DNA of 35,955 bases, taken from positions 1 to 35,955 of IMG/VR virus record IMGVR_UViG_3300005613_000212; one strand, written 5' to 3'. Below the pieces are notes generated by a model. That model had not been told where the DNA came from. It worked only from the letters and a program-made list of their open reading frames with translations, and did no database searches. Shown here piece by piece: positions 6,367-13,257 of this stretch. Within the stretch, counting starts at the first letter, position 1; each line of letters starts with the position of its first letter. This DNA comes from a virus. A program made the translations under genes and the position numbers.

Positions 6367-6846
6367 TTGTTCAGTCTCACGGAAAAGGTTGCGCTGCTTG
6401 AGTTTGTCGTTGATGAGATGTCGGATGGTGCTGATCTGCTTGACGAGGCATCGAAGCTGACCCCCTATCAGAAGGCGCAGCGGAACAGACGTCAGACGGT
6501 GGCGACGCACACTCCTCGTCCGTCAAAGCAGAGCACGTTTTACAAGCATGCGGTGCGTGCCATTTTCGGGAAGCTCCGAAAGGGTGGCGAGAGTTTCACT
6601 GGGGCGGCCAAGGGTGGTCAGCGGATTGCTCAGTGGATGTTGAAGAAGCACGGGTATGCATCTGGCCAGGAGGGTGGGAATTTCTCACTGACTGCCAAGG
6701 GTCACAAGCGAAACAAGAAGCACACGAGTGAGCCCAAGTCTGTTCTGAAGAAGAAGGCGAGGGCATACGATTACATAATGGGAATCCAGCGGCGTCAGCA
6801 GAAACGCCAACAGCAGGTACAACGAAAGGCGGCGAGCGCCGGATAG
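6367..6846 (+). CDS. Highly basic putative internal head protein with DLLDE/A site
   Basis: This 159-residue product starts at TTG 6367, with a GGGGAGGGG ribosome site just upstream; no ATG fits. The N-terminus MFSLTEKVALLEFVVDEM is acidic and amphipathic and leads to GADLLDEASK, where L-D-E/A at ~residue 27 matches the protease consensus. The mature ~132 residues are extremely basic (many KK, RR, RRQQKRQQQ), as expected for a protein condensed with DNA. A central FYKHAVRAIFGKLRKGG, then RIAQWMLKKHGYASGQ, suggests a compact helical domain. No enzyme family is recognised. Confidence 0.65.
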   Translation: MFSLTEKVALLEFVVDEMSDGADLLDEASKLTPYQKAQRNRRQTVATHTPRPSKQSTFYKHAVRAIFGKLRKGGESFTGAAKGGQRIAQWMLKKHGYASGQEGGNFSLTAKGHKRNKKHTSEPKSVLKKKARAYDYIMGIQRRQQKRQQQVQRKAASAG

Positions 6847-6857
6847 GGAGGACTCGG

Positions 6858-8141
6858 ATGAAGACTGACAAACTTGGCACCAAGTGGAACTGGCAGGTTT
6901 TCGAGCGCGGAAACGATGTCGTGTATGGATACCATGATGCCCACAGGGCATACCGGATCGCCAAGGATGATGACGGAAAGCACTGGCGTGCTGACGTCCT
7001 TGGTATGCTTGGTCACATCTGGGAAGCGCTGACTTCCAAGAAGTACATATCTCCTAAGCAGGCTGCCAAGGAGATTGTCAGTTTTCACGCGAAGTGGGAG
7101 CGGGATCAGCGAGGTCGCCGCATGGCCAAGGATCTGAACAAGATGGGCGGCGGTCGGTATGGCTACGGCGAAGACGTCGAGCTGGATGAGGCGAGTGTCG
7201 GCATGATTCAGGGGATTCCTATATCCACGGTATCGATTGGGCCTGCGACGACCAATGCGGAAATAGTCAGGGCGATCAAGGGGAGACTCAAGAAGAGGAA
7301 CGCAGTTCGTCTTGGTCGATGGATCATGACTCCTCGTGGTGATGTTTTCAAGCTTCCGGAGAAGTACCGTGGGGGTGGCTTGCCTCCGAATCCGGAGGAG
7401 TTTGATGTTGCCATCTACGGGGTGGAGGCTTTTTTGAAAGCCTGGCAGAAGGATTGGAGCAATGAAGACGTCGAGCTGGACGAGGGCAAAGAGAAATTTG
7501 ACCCTTCCCTCAAGGGAAAGAAAGTCGTTGCCAATGGTTTCCGGCTGAAAGCCAAGAAGGGTGAGAAATACACGCTGACTGGCAAGATGCGTTTTGTGCA
7601 GGCTGGTCGGGGTTATGAATATGAGATGAAAGGTCGCAGTGGTGAGCCCATCTGGTTGGATGGTGCTGGCTTTGAGCTTGTTGAGTCGATTGCTGGTGAT
7701 GTGCGCGAGATGCGCGACGAGCTTATCGGGGAGGCCCGTGGTCGTCGAATGGGAGTGCCGCCCGATGACGACGAGGTTCCTCCGCGTCTGAGAGGGCTCC
7801 GTGCTCGCAAGAAGGGGACCGGGCCGAGGGGCAAGGCTGGAGCGTGCATTGGTCTCAAGAGCGAGGACAAGATCCGAGACTCCAAGGTGACGAGTGTCCA
7901 GGGGCAGATTGTTGCTGCTCTGAAGTGGGGTTTTGACTTTATGCCCAGCAAGTCGAACAAACACTGGTTGTACTTCCACTACAAGGGGAAGGGCGGCCAG
8001 AACGAGGCGTTGGATCGCGCAGAGGATCTCCTGGGTAAGGTCGATGTGGAGACGTCTGGTGTGGCTGCGATTGGCGCGTCTGGGAAGAAGGGCAACGTCG
8101 AGCTTGAGGTGGATGTCAGTAAGCTGAAGCTCAAGGGGTGA
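6858..8141 (+). CDS. Putative polyprotein of internal head proteins (three predicted protease sites)
   Basis: This 427-residue protein has a good ribosome site (GGGAGG). Two almost identical linkers, EDVELDEA at ~105-112 and EDVELDEG at ~203-210, and a third site DELIGEA at ~287-293, fit cleavage after (L/I)-x-E before Ala/Gly. Cutting would give four pieces: 1-111, 112-209, 210-292 and 293-427. Piece 1 has a Trp/Tyr-rich start and helices. Piece 2 contains helices around NAEIVRAIKGRLKKRNAVRL. Piece 3 is a small beta-barrel-like domain (KGEKYTLTGKMRFVQ). Piece 4 is basic then alpha-beta. Function of the pieces is unknown. Confidence 0.65.
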   Translation: MKTDKLGTKWNWQVFERGNDVVYGYHDAHRAYRIAKDDDGKHWRADVLGMLGHIWEALTSKKYISPKQAAKEIVSFHAKWERDQRGRRMAKDLNKMGGGRYGYGEDVELDEASVGMIQGIPISTVSIGPATTNAEIVRAIKGRLKKRNAVRLGRWIMTPRGDVFKLPEKYRGGGLPPNPEEFDVAIYGVEAFLKAWQKDWSNEDVELDEGKEKFDPSLKGKKVVANGFRLKAKKGEKYTLTGKMRFVQAGRGYEYEMKGRSGEPIWLDGAGFELVESIAGDVREMRDELIGEARGRRMGVPPDDDEVPPRLRGLRARKKGTGPRGKAGACIGLKSEDKIRDSKVTSVQGQIVAALKWGFDFMPSKSNKHWLYFHYKGKGGQNEALDRAEDLLGKVDVETSGVAAIGASGKKGNVELEVDVSKLKLKG

Positions 8142-8145
8142 TCGG

Positions 8146-8766
8146 ATGACGAATCTCAGGGAGACGGTGTCATTTCTCGGCGAGGCGGTTGAGTCCCTCG
8201 CTGAGATGGACGATTTCAAGGCTCAGTATGCGAAGTCGCAGCATGCCAAGCTGAGCAGGGGCAAGGAAATCGACGCCAAGCGGTCGAGCAGTTTGGCTGC
8301 TGGGCGTTTGGCGAAGGTGTTTCAGAACTCCGGATGGAAGGCTGATCCACTATCGACCGATGGCTGGGGGATAACCCCTGTGTCGCTGGACATTGATGGG
8401 GTGAGGATTCCTGTATCCATCGGTGTTCAGGAGTTGCCGAAGCAGTCCAGTTTTCATCTTCAATTTCAGCAGCCGATGTCCGGGTTGATGTCTGACAAGC
8501 GAGACGGTCGCTGGCGTGAGCTTTCGAAGCGCATGATGAAGGCTCTGGAGTACGCTGCCAGTGCCAAGAAGCTGAAGGAGTTCGGAAAGGTCAACGTCGA
8601 GTTGCTCAAGGGGGCATGGCCGCAGGTTTGGGTCTACCCGTCATCCGAAGAGGACTTCCAGCACCTGCTCCCTGTGTTTCCGATGTTTGTCAGTCGTGCT
8701 GCCAATGCAGTTGCCAGAACCTTTGCGAACAGCAGCGAGCTGTTCATCGATGGCGAGGGCGACTGA
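8146..8766 (+). CDS. Putative internal head protein with FLGE/A N-terminal site
   Basis: This 206-residue protein starts at ATG 8146, four bases after the previous stop. MTNLRETVSFLGEAVESLAEMDD contains L-G-E/A at 11-13 and L-A-E at 18-20. The mature region includes a basic helix (AKLSRGKEIDAKR), a beta section (VSLDIDGVRIPVSIGVQEL), a helix MMKALEYAASAKKLKEF, and a C-terminal helix with PMFVSRAANAVARTF. No family is recognised. It ends in TGATG overlap with the head-closure candidate. Confidence 0.6.
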   Translation: MTNLRETVSFLGEAVESLAEMDDFKAQYAKSQHAKLSRGKEIDAKRSSSLAAGRLAKVFQNSGWKADPLSTDGWGITPVSLDIDGVRIPVSIGVQELPKQSSFHLQFQQPMSGLMSDKRDGRWRELSKRMMKALEYAASAKKLKEFGKVNVELLKGAWPQVWVYPSSEEDFQHLLPVFPMFVSRAANAVARTFANSSELFIDGEGD

Positions 8767-9248
8767 TGGGGAAGCTGTTCTGCGATGCTGATCGGTGTTT
8801 GTTTGACTCTGTGGCTCAGGAAGTGAACGAGCTTGCTGGGACCACAGGGTACATCTTTCAGCTTGAGCAGGACGAGAGTGTTCGAGATCCGTTGTACGAC
8901 GAGCCGAGTGACATGGCGTACAAGCGGAACAGTGAGGGTGTCGAGGGCATCGAGTGTCCGATGCTCGTGAAAGATCCCGAGCGGTCACCGACGTCTGGAG
9001 AGGAGGGCTTCCGTCTTCAGAAAAACACTCGGGTCTATGTCGCAGTGAAGGACTTGACCAACCGAGATCTCAGGCGACCGAGGGTTGGGGACATCTTCAA
9101 GATCTGGAATCAGTATTACGATGTGACGGATTCGAGTGTGGGTGATGCCTACGTGAGTGATTCCGGCGAGATTCCAGTGGTGTACGAGGTCAATGTGGTG
9201 CGCAGAACGCAGTCTCCGCCAGAGGGGTTGTGGCTGAGGAATCAATGA
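8766..9248 (+). CDS. Possible head-closure / neck adaptor protein
   Basis: ATG 8766 overlaps the previous TGA; a longer frame from 8616 overlaps the upstream gene and is not credible. The 160-residue product is beta-rich. The run RVGDIFKIWNQYYDVTDSS, followed by a C-terminal strand VVYEVNVVRR, is the layout of small head-closure proteins (SPP1 gp16 type), where a groove residue set leads into YDV. A preceding section with DPLYDEPSD also fits known phage neck proteins. Position after the cassette array and before tail-completion genes agrees. Pattern-based, moderate at best. Confidence 0.45.
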   Translation: MGKLFCDADRCLFDSVAQEVNELAGTTGYIFQLEQDESVRDPLYDEPSDMAYKRNSEGVEGIECPMLVKDPERSPTSGEEGFRLQKNTRVYVAVKDLTNRDLRRPRVGDIFKIWNQYYDVTDSSVGDAYVSDSGEIPVVYEVNVVRRTQSPPEGLWLRNQ

Positions 9249-9712
9249 GTTTACGCGGTAAAGCGGGGAACCTACTGGAGGAAATCTTCGGCGAGCGCAA
9301 GGATACTACGCCGAGGGGTCGCCAGGATGGCCCACGTCGCCCTGAGCGCTCAAAGAAGCCGGTGGGCAGTGGATACCCTGGGTCAGATGGACAGATGACT
9401 GGCAGGGGCCTGAGCGGCGAGAAGAAGCCCAAGGAGATTCCCGGTGCTGACAAGCCGCTGGCAAAGAAGGATGTCATCACGGAGTTCGACAGCATGGACG
9501 ACTGGATGCTGTCGATGCTCCTGGTCGCTGTTATGCATGCCAATCCCGGGATGGACCAGGACGAGGCGTTGATCGAGGGGAAGAGGTGGGCAAAGGAGCT
9601 TTACCTCCCCAGGACAAATTACCTTTGGAGGAAACAGCTCGCCAGGATTGCGAGGCATGGCATTCGTGCTGAGGCGTCCAAGATTCGTCGCGAGATGTTC
9701 AAGATGATTTAG
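9245..9712 (+). CDS. Unrecognised protein with basic disordered N-half; possible internal protein
   Basis: ATG 9245 overlaps the previous TGA (ATGA); the frame itself is open from 9230. The 155-residue product begins MSLRGKAGNLLEEIFGERK, loosely like the cassette N-termini (L-L-E/E and F-G-E/R). Residues 20-75 are Gly/Pro/Lys-rich and probably disordered. Residues ~80-155 are helical (DDWMLSMLLVAVMHANPGMD, then QLARIARHGIRAEASKIRRE). The targeting reading is weaker than in its neighbours. Confidence 0.55.
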   Translation: MSLRGKAGNLLEEIFGERKDTTPRGRQDGPRRPERSKKPVGSGYPGSDGQMTGRGLSGEKKPKEIPGADKPLAKKDVITEFDSMDDWMLSMLLVAVMHANPGMDQDEALIEGKRWAKELYLPRTNYLWRKQLARIARHGIRAEASKIRREMFKMI

Positions 9713-9721
9713 GAGGATTCG

Positions 9722-10351
9722 ATGGGTCTCACGAGGAGTAAGGAATTTTTGAAAGATGCCGTTGAAGGTCTTCTCGGCGAGGAGATGTTCTCCATCACTG
9801 GTGGTGGTCTGGTTCCTTTGCAGAACAAGATCCTGATCCAGCCGAACGTCCAGTACCACATGGGAGCGTCGTCGAGCCCCAGCAAGATCTTCGTGACCAA
9901 GGTGACAGGGGACGCGATCTATTATCTCAACTACCCGTACTACAAGCAGCAAGAGCGCAGGATGCAGTTGAGCATTGCGCAGGACATGATTTCGAGGGGC
10001 GTGAGCACGTTTCTCAAAAGCGGGTATGTCAAGTATCCGTGGGGAAAGAAGCTTGCCAAGAGATACAACAGCCTGATGGCTGGCAAGAAGGTCAAGCCTG
10101 AGAAGCTGTCTGACTTTGACAGGATCAGGGTCTTTGTTTCTCCCGGTGAGGGGTACGAGAAACAGGATCTCTGGCGTGATGCTGAGCAGTATGGAAGCGT
10201 TGCCAGACGTCGTATTGACGGGAAAACGGACGGGTTCCACTGGGCCAAGGACGATTACTCGATGCTCTATGTCATCGAGACGATCAAGAAAGATCTCGCC
10301 GCGATCAAGAAGGACAAGCGGTTCAAGATCGAGAAGGTCGAAGCGGAGTAG
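9722..10351 (+). CDS. Putative internal head protein with GLLGE/E site
   Basis: This 209-residue protein has AGGAGG eight bases before ATG 9722. N-terminal MGLTRSKEFLKDAVEGLLGEE is an amphipathic helix ending in L-G-E, like the propeptides upstream. The mature part is mixed: beta (KILIQPNVQYHMGAS, KIFVTKVTGDAIYYL), an aromatic-rich YPYYKQQERR, helices with many Lys/Arg, and a basic C-terminal helix. I do not recognise the fold. It is the last member of the continuous cassette array. Confidence 0.55.
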   Translation: MGLTRSKEFLKDAVEGLLGEEMFSITGGGLVPLQNKILIQPNVQYHMGASSSPSKIFVTKVTGDAIYYLNYPYYKQQERRMQLSIAQDMISRGVSTFLKSGYVKYPWGKKLAKRYNSLMAGKKVKPEKLSDFDRIRVFVSPGEGYEKQDLWRDAEQYGSVARRRIDGKTDGFHWAKDDYSMLYVIETIKKDLAAIKKDKRFKIEKVEAE

Positions 10352-10352
10352 A

Positions 10353-10757
10353 ATGATCAACCAGAAGACAGTCGAGGATGCCAGGGTCGCAGGTTTCGTT
10401 TTTATTTGTGCTATGTGCAGACGTCTTCATCGGGGCAGGGATGCTGGGATGACGAACGAGCACGGGGAGTTCCGGTGTACGTCCCAGGAGTGCAAGAGCC
10501 CTCTGGGTGGAGGGATGTTTGAGGATTACGATGGTCCGCTGGACAGGTACTTGCATCAGTATTGCTTTGTCTGCGGGAAGCCATTTCCTGAGCATGTCCT
10601 GGGGGCGAAGGATTCTTCATCCGGTCGCATTGGCTGTTGCGCGAGGTGCCTGGAAGCTGTCCAGGCCAAGGCGGTTGACAGATCTACTGGTGGGAGGCGG
10701 ATCATCTGGACAACAGAGAAGCGCGTCACTCCTGAGAGATACGAGGTGATTGGATGA
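10353..10757 (+). CDS. Double zinc-ribbon protein of unknown function
   Basis: ATG 10353, with GGAG five bases upstream, is chosen over the longer out-of-place frame from 10116. The 134-residue product has two four-cysteine sets: C19-x2-C22 with C42 and C47, and C71-x2-C74 with C96-x2-C99. This is typical of tandem zinc ribbons. Several basic residues follow (RRIIWTTEKR). In a structural operon it could be a structural zinc protein of the neck, a chaperone, or a nucleic-acid binding regulator. Nothing selects among these. Confidence 0.65.
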   Translation: MINQKTVEDARVAGFVFICAMCRRLHRGRDAGMTNEHGEFRCTSQECKSPLGGGMFEDYDGPLDRYLHQYCFVCGKPFPEHVLGAKDSSSGRIGCCARCLEAVQAKAVDRSTGGRRIIWTTEKRVTPERYEVIG

Positions 10758-11167
10758 CGACATACGTTACCCGGCAGGTTCAGTTACAGGTCTCCGAGAG
10801 GTCGAACGGAGAAGACCTTGTGATGAAGCGGGGCGATCGTTCTGTGAAGTTCGAGGCGTTGGCTGCTCTGAACGAGGCGCGGTTCGAGAAGTTTGTGCTC
10901 TCTGTTCCGACGACTGATCAGGATCTGATGGACGGAGCGTCTATCGCCACCGGGCGGATTCTCTACATTGAGACCGACAAAGAGATCACGGTGAAGCTGG
11001 CTGATACCGGTGACACGGGGTTCACTGTCAAGCCGGTGCCAGCGACTGTTTCCACGTCAGAGACCAGGGGAACGCTGTACCTCGAAGGATCATTCACGCA
11101 CGTCTATGTTTCTGTGGCAGGGGCTAGCGGTTCTGCCAATGTTCTTGTCGGCATTGTTGGTGCCTAG
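10754..11167 (+). CDS. Small beta-sandwich virion protein (neck/decoration-like)
   Basis: This 137-residue protein overlaps its neighbour in ATGA. It is rich in Val, Thr and Gly with alternating strands (GRILYIETDKEITVKLADTG, then GTLYLEGSFTHVYVSVAG) and ends in ASGSANVLVGIVGA. Small all-beta proteins with this rhythm occur between head and tail-completion genes in many phages and are thought to decorate the virion. I cannot name the family. Confidence 0.55.
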   Translation: MTTYVTRQVQLQVSERSNGEDLVMKRGDRSVKFEALAALNEARFEKFVLSVPTTDQDLMDGASIATGRILYIETDKEITVKLADTGDTGFTVKPVPATVSTSETRGTLYLEGSFTHVYVSVAGASGSANVLVGIVGA

Positions 11168-11988
11168 TGATCAAGGTCAAGATAACCGGTGACTGGAAGA
11201 AGCTGAACGGTCTCCTTCGGAACTACAAGGATCGGTTGGGCTACGTCAGTCAGCGGATTGCTTTTGATACTGCCAAGGCTCTTCTGGACAAGGTCAAAGA
11301 GCTGTCTCCGGATACTCCAGAGTTCAAGGATTACATCGAGTCGCTTGAGGTTGTCGAGGTTGCCCGTGGGAAGAAGGACTCGTTCGCTGTGGTGTCCAGC
11401 AGGGACAAGGTTGAGCTGAAGGATCTGGAGGGGTCGGAGGCATCATCGAAGACTGTCGTGTATATCAGGCCGACTGCTACGGACGAGGAAGCGCAGGCGG
11501 TGATGATGCTCTCGTCGGTTAATCCTTGGCCGCTGGATTTGGTTCCACATGGCATCGTGAGGAAGCAGGCGACTCTGATCCATCGAGTGGTGACAGAGGG
11601 CGAGATGGAGGTTGTCCGGAAGATGGCGACCGAGTTTATCGCCAACAATGGTCCTGAGATGAGGAGACACGGGATCTACTGGGGAGACGTCGAGGATCAG
11701 CGGCGGGCTGCCGGTTCGATGAAGTCTTTGCCTGATTACATGTGGTTTGCCTTGCGCGCTGAGTTTGGGGTGAACGCCGAGCCACATCCGCATTGGAGAC
11801 CTGCGGTATCTTGGCTGATCAGCAACCTGCTCACTATAATTGAGGGGGATGATGTTATCCGGGAGGTACTCACCAACGAGCTTTCTCGCGAGCATACGAT
11901 GAACAAGGACTTTGGGCTGAAGAGGATGAGGGGCACAACATTCGAGAAGCAGGCTGGTAAATTCCAGAGCAAGGTGCTTGGCGGATGA
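11167..11988 (+). CDS. Putative tail-completion / HK97 gp10-like protein
   Basis: GTG 11167 overlaps the previous TAG. The 273-residue product opens with MIKVKITGDWKKLNGLL followed by a long helix, YVSQRIAFDTAKALLDKVKE. This opening (short strand, then a helix ending before a Ser-Pro) is typical of HK97 gp10-like tail-completion proteins. These are normally 110-160 residues; the extra length here lies in a ~120-residue central section. Position between head-closure and sheath genes supports a neck/tail-end role. Moderate confidence only. Confidence 0.45.
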   Translation: MIKVKITGDWKKLNGLLRNYKDRLGYVSQRIAFDTAKALLDKVKELSPDTPEFKDYIESLEVVEVARGKKDSFAVVSSRDKVELKDLEGSEASSKTVVYIRPTATDEEAQAVMMLSSVNPWPLDLVPHGIVRKQATLIHRVVTEGEMEVVRKMATEFIANNGPEMRRHGIYWGDVEDQRRAAGSMKSLPDYMWFALRAEFGVNAEPHPHWRPAVSWLISNLLTIIEGDDVIREVLTNELSREHTMNKDFGLKRMRGTTFEKQAGKFQSKVLGG

Positions 11989-12719
11989 GCAGAATCAGGA
12001 ACGAGCGCATAGGAGACATATTCCTCCGGAATTATGACCGTGGGATGCTCACGTCTTTGGGGGCGACTCTGATTGGCAACCAGTATTTCCTCCCTCTTGG
12101 GCTGGTGCCAGGAGTTCAGCCCCCGCTTTATACCGAGTTCGCCGAAGAAGACGTCACTGTCGGCGACCCGATGCCCGGGATTCCTGTGATCTTCACGAAC
12201 GCTGGTGATGCTGTCGAGCGGTATGTGATTCCGTGTATTCGCATTCGGAGGGAGGACCCTTCGCCTGCACTTGAGCGCTGGGGGAGTCTCCAGGATAAGT
12301 ACAGGGCTCCGGCTCCCGGTGAGGAGGAGATCACGGTTGAGTATAGGGGTCAGGAGATTTCCGGATACAGCAAATATGAGATGCAGCCAGCTGCCTGGCC
12401 GTATGACATCCCGTACACGTTGACCGTGGAGGCCAACGGCGAGCGGGCGAGGACCCATGCCCAGATCATGCTTCGTCATTGCATGGGGGTGTTCGGTCCT
12501 TACGGCATCGTGACTGTCTATGACGAGAACGGTGTTGAGCGGAAATACAACGTCTACGGTGAGGGGCCGAGTGATTTGAGTGTGGTTGCTGACATCCGAG
12601 ACAGGACGATCATCTATGCGCTCTCGTTGAGAGTTGCTGGAGAGCTTGACGTTCAAGCTGAGACTGAGCACCAGGCGGTGACGTCTCAGCCGACCGTCAA
12701 TACTCATTTGAAAGAGTAG
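11985..12719 (+). CDS. Putative tail terminator / neck structural protein
   Basis: This 244-residue protein starts in ATGA overlap with the previous gene. It is a mixed alpha-beta protein with several Pro-rich loops (GVQPPLYTEF, PAPGEEEITVEYRG) and a C-terminal section RTIIYALSLRVAGELDVQAE. That section resembles the end of tail-terminator or tube-capping proteins, where a long strand returns after a helix carrying ARTHAQIMLRHC. Placed between the gp10-like gene and the sheath, a head-proximal tail cap (T4 gp15 role) is plausible but not shown. Confidence 0.4.
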   Translation: MSRIRNERIGDIFLRNYDRGMLTSLGATLIGNQYFLPLGLVPGVQPPLYTEFAEEDVTVGDPMPGIPVIFTNAGDAVERYVIPCIRIRREDPSPALERWGSLQDKYRAPAPGEEEITVEYRGQEISGYSKYEMQPAAWPYDIPYTLTVEANGERARTHAQIMLRHCMGVFGPYGIVTVYDENGVERKYNVYGEGPSDLSVVADIRDRTIIYALSLRVAGELDVQAETEHQAVTSQPTVNTHLKE

Positions 12720-12728
12720 GAGATGGGC

Positions 12729-13220
12729 ATGGAAAGGCGAAAGTACAGAAACAGGTTGAGGCAGCCGGTTCCGTTGGATCTGCCGACCAAGAGTATTTCC
12801 GTTCCTGCCAAGGGCTACTTCGTGCTCGAAGAGTGCGACTGGGTATCCCCGTTGTTGGCCAAGCGGATCAGCGAGGGGATTATTGAGTTGGTCGAGACTG
12901 TGTGCATCGTCGAGGCCAAGGAGCCAGTGGAGGAAAGGGCTCCAGAGGTGCCGAAGGTGGAACCTGTGGAGACTCCGGAGCCAAAGGCTGACGGTGGTGG
13001 CGATGGTGCAACAGAAGCGGCTGAGATGCAGCCGTCAGGCACCGATGGCATCGATAACAAAGAACAAATTGACGATTCGTTGACATCCTCGAAGGAAGTG
13101 GTGGAATTGGACTCTGAAGAGACCACAGACTCCGGGGATGGTATCGGCGAGACCGAGGACTCGGAGAGCAAGGCCAAGGTCAAACGAAGTCGTCGAAAGA
13201 AAAAGGCATCTCGGGAGTAA
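12729..13220 (+). CDS. Small head-tail region protein with acidic tail and basic end
   Basis: ATG 12729 is preferred to ATG 12723 because AGGAG at 12718-12722 abuts the latter. The 163-residue product has a ~60-residue N-terminal domain (VPLDLPTKSISVPAKGYFVL, then a helix ending in EGIIELV), which is a common small phage fold near sheath genes. A long Glu/Pro/Asp/Ser-rich region follows, and the end is very basic (KVKRSRRKKKASRE). The charge inversion at the end suggests binding to an acidic partner or self-association. Function is unknown. Confidence 0.6.
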   Translation: MERRKYRNRLRQPVPLDLPTKSISVPAKGYFVLEECDWVSPLLAKRISEGIIELVETVCIVEAKEPVEERAPEVPKVEPVETPEPKADGGGDGATEAAEMQPSGTDGIDNKEQIDDSLTSSKEVVELDSEETTDSGDGIGETEDSESKAKVKRSRRKKKASRE

Positions 13221-13257
13221 GAGACCCGGAGCTACAACATGACGGGAGGACAAGAAG

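Noticed and set aside
6795-8219. A 474-codon open frame on the minus strand
   Set aside because: It lies opposite a plus-strand gene with a good ribosome site and coherent domains. The product is Arg/Leu/His-rich with no recognisable motif, as expected for an antisense shadow of biased codons.
8616-8765. Upstream extension of the head-closure frame
   Set aside because: It would overlap 150 bases of the previous gene out of frame. ATG 8766 in TGATG overlap fits the operon style.
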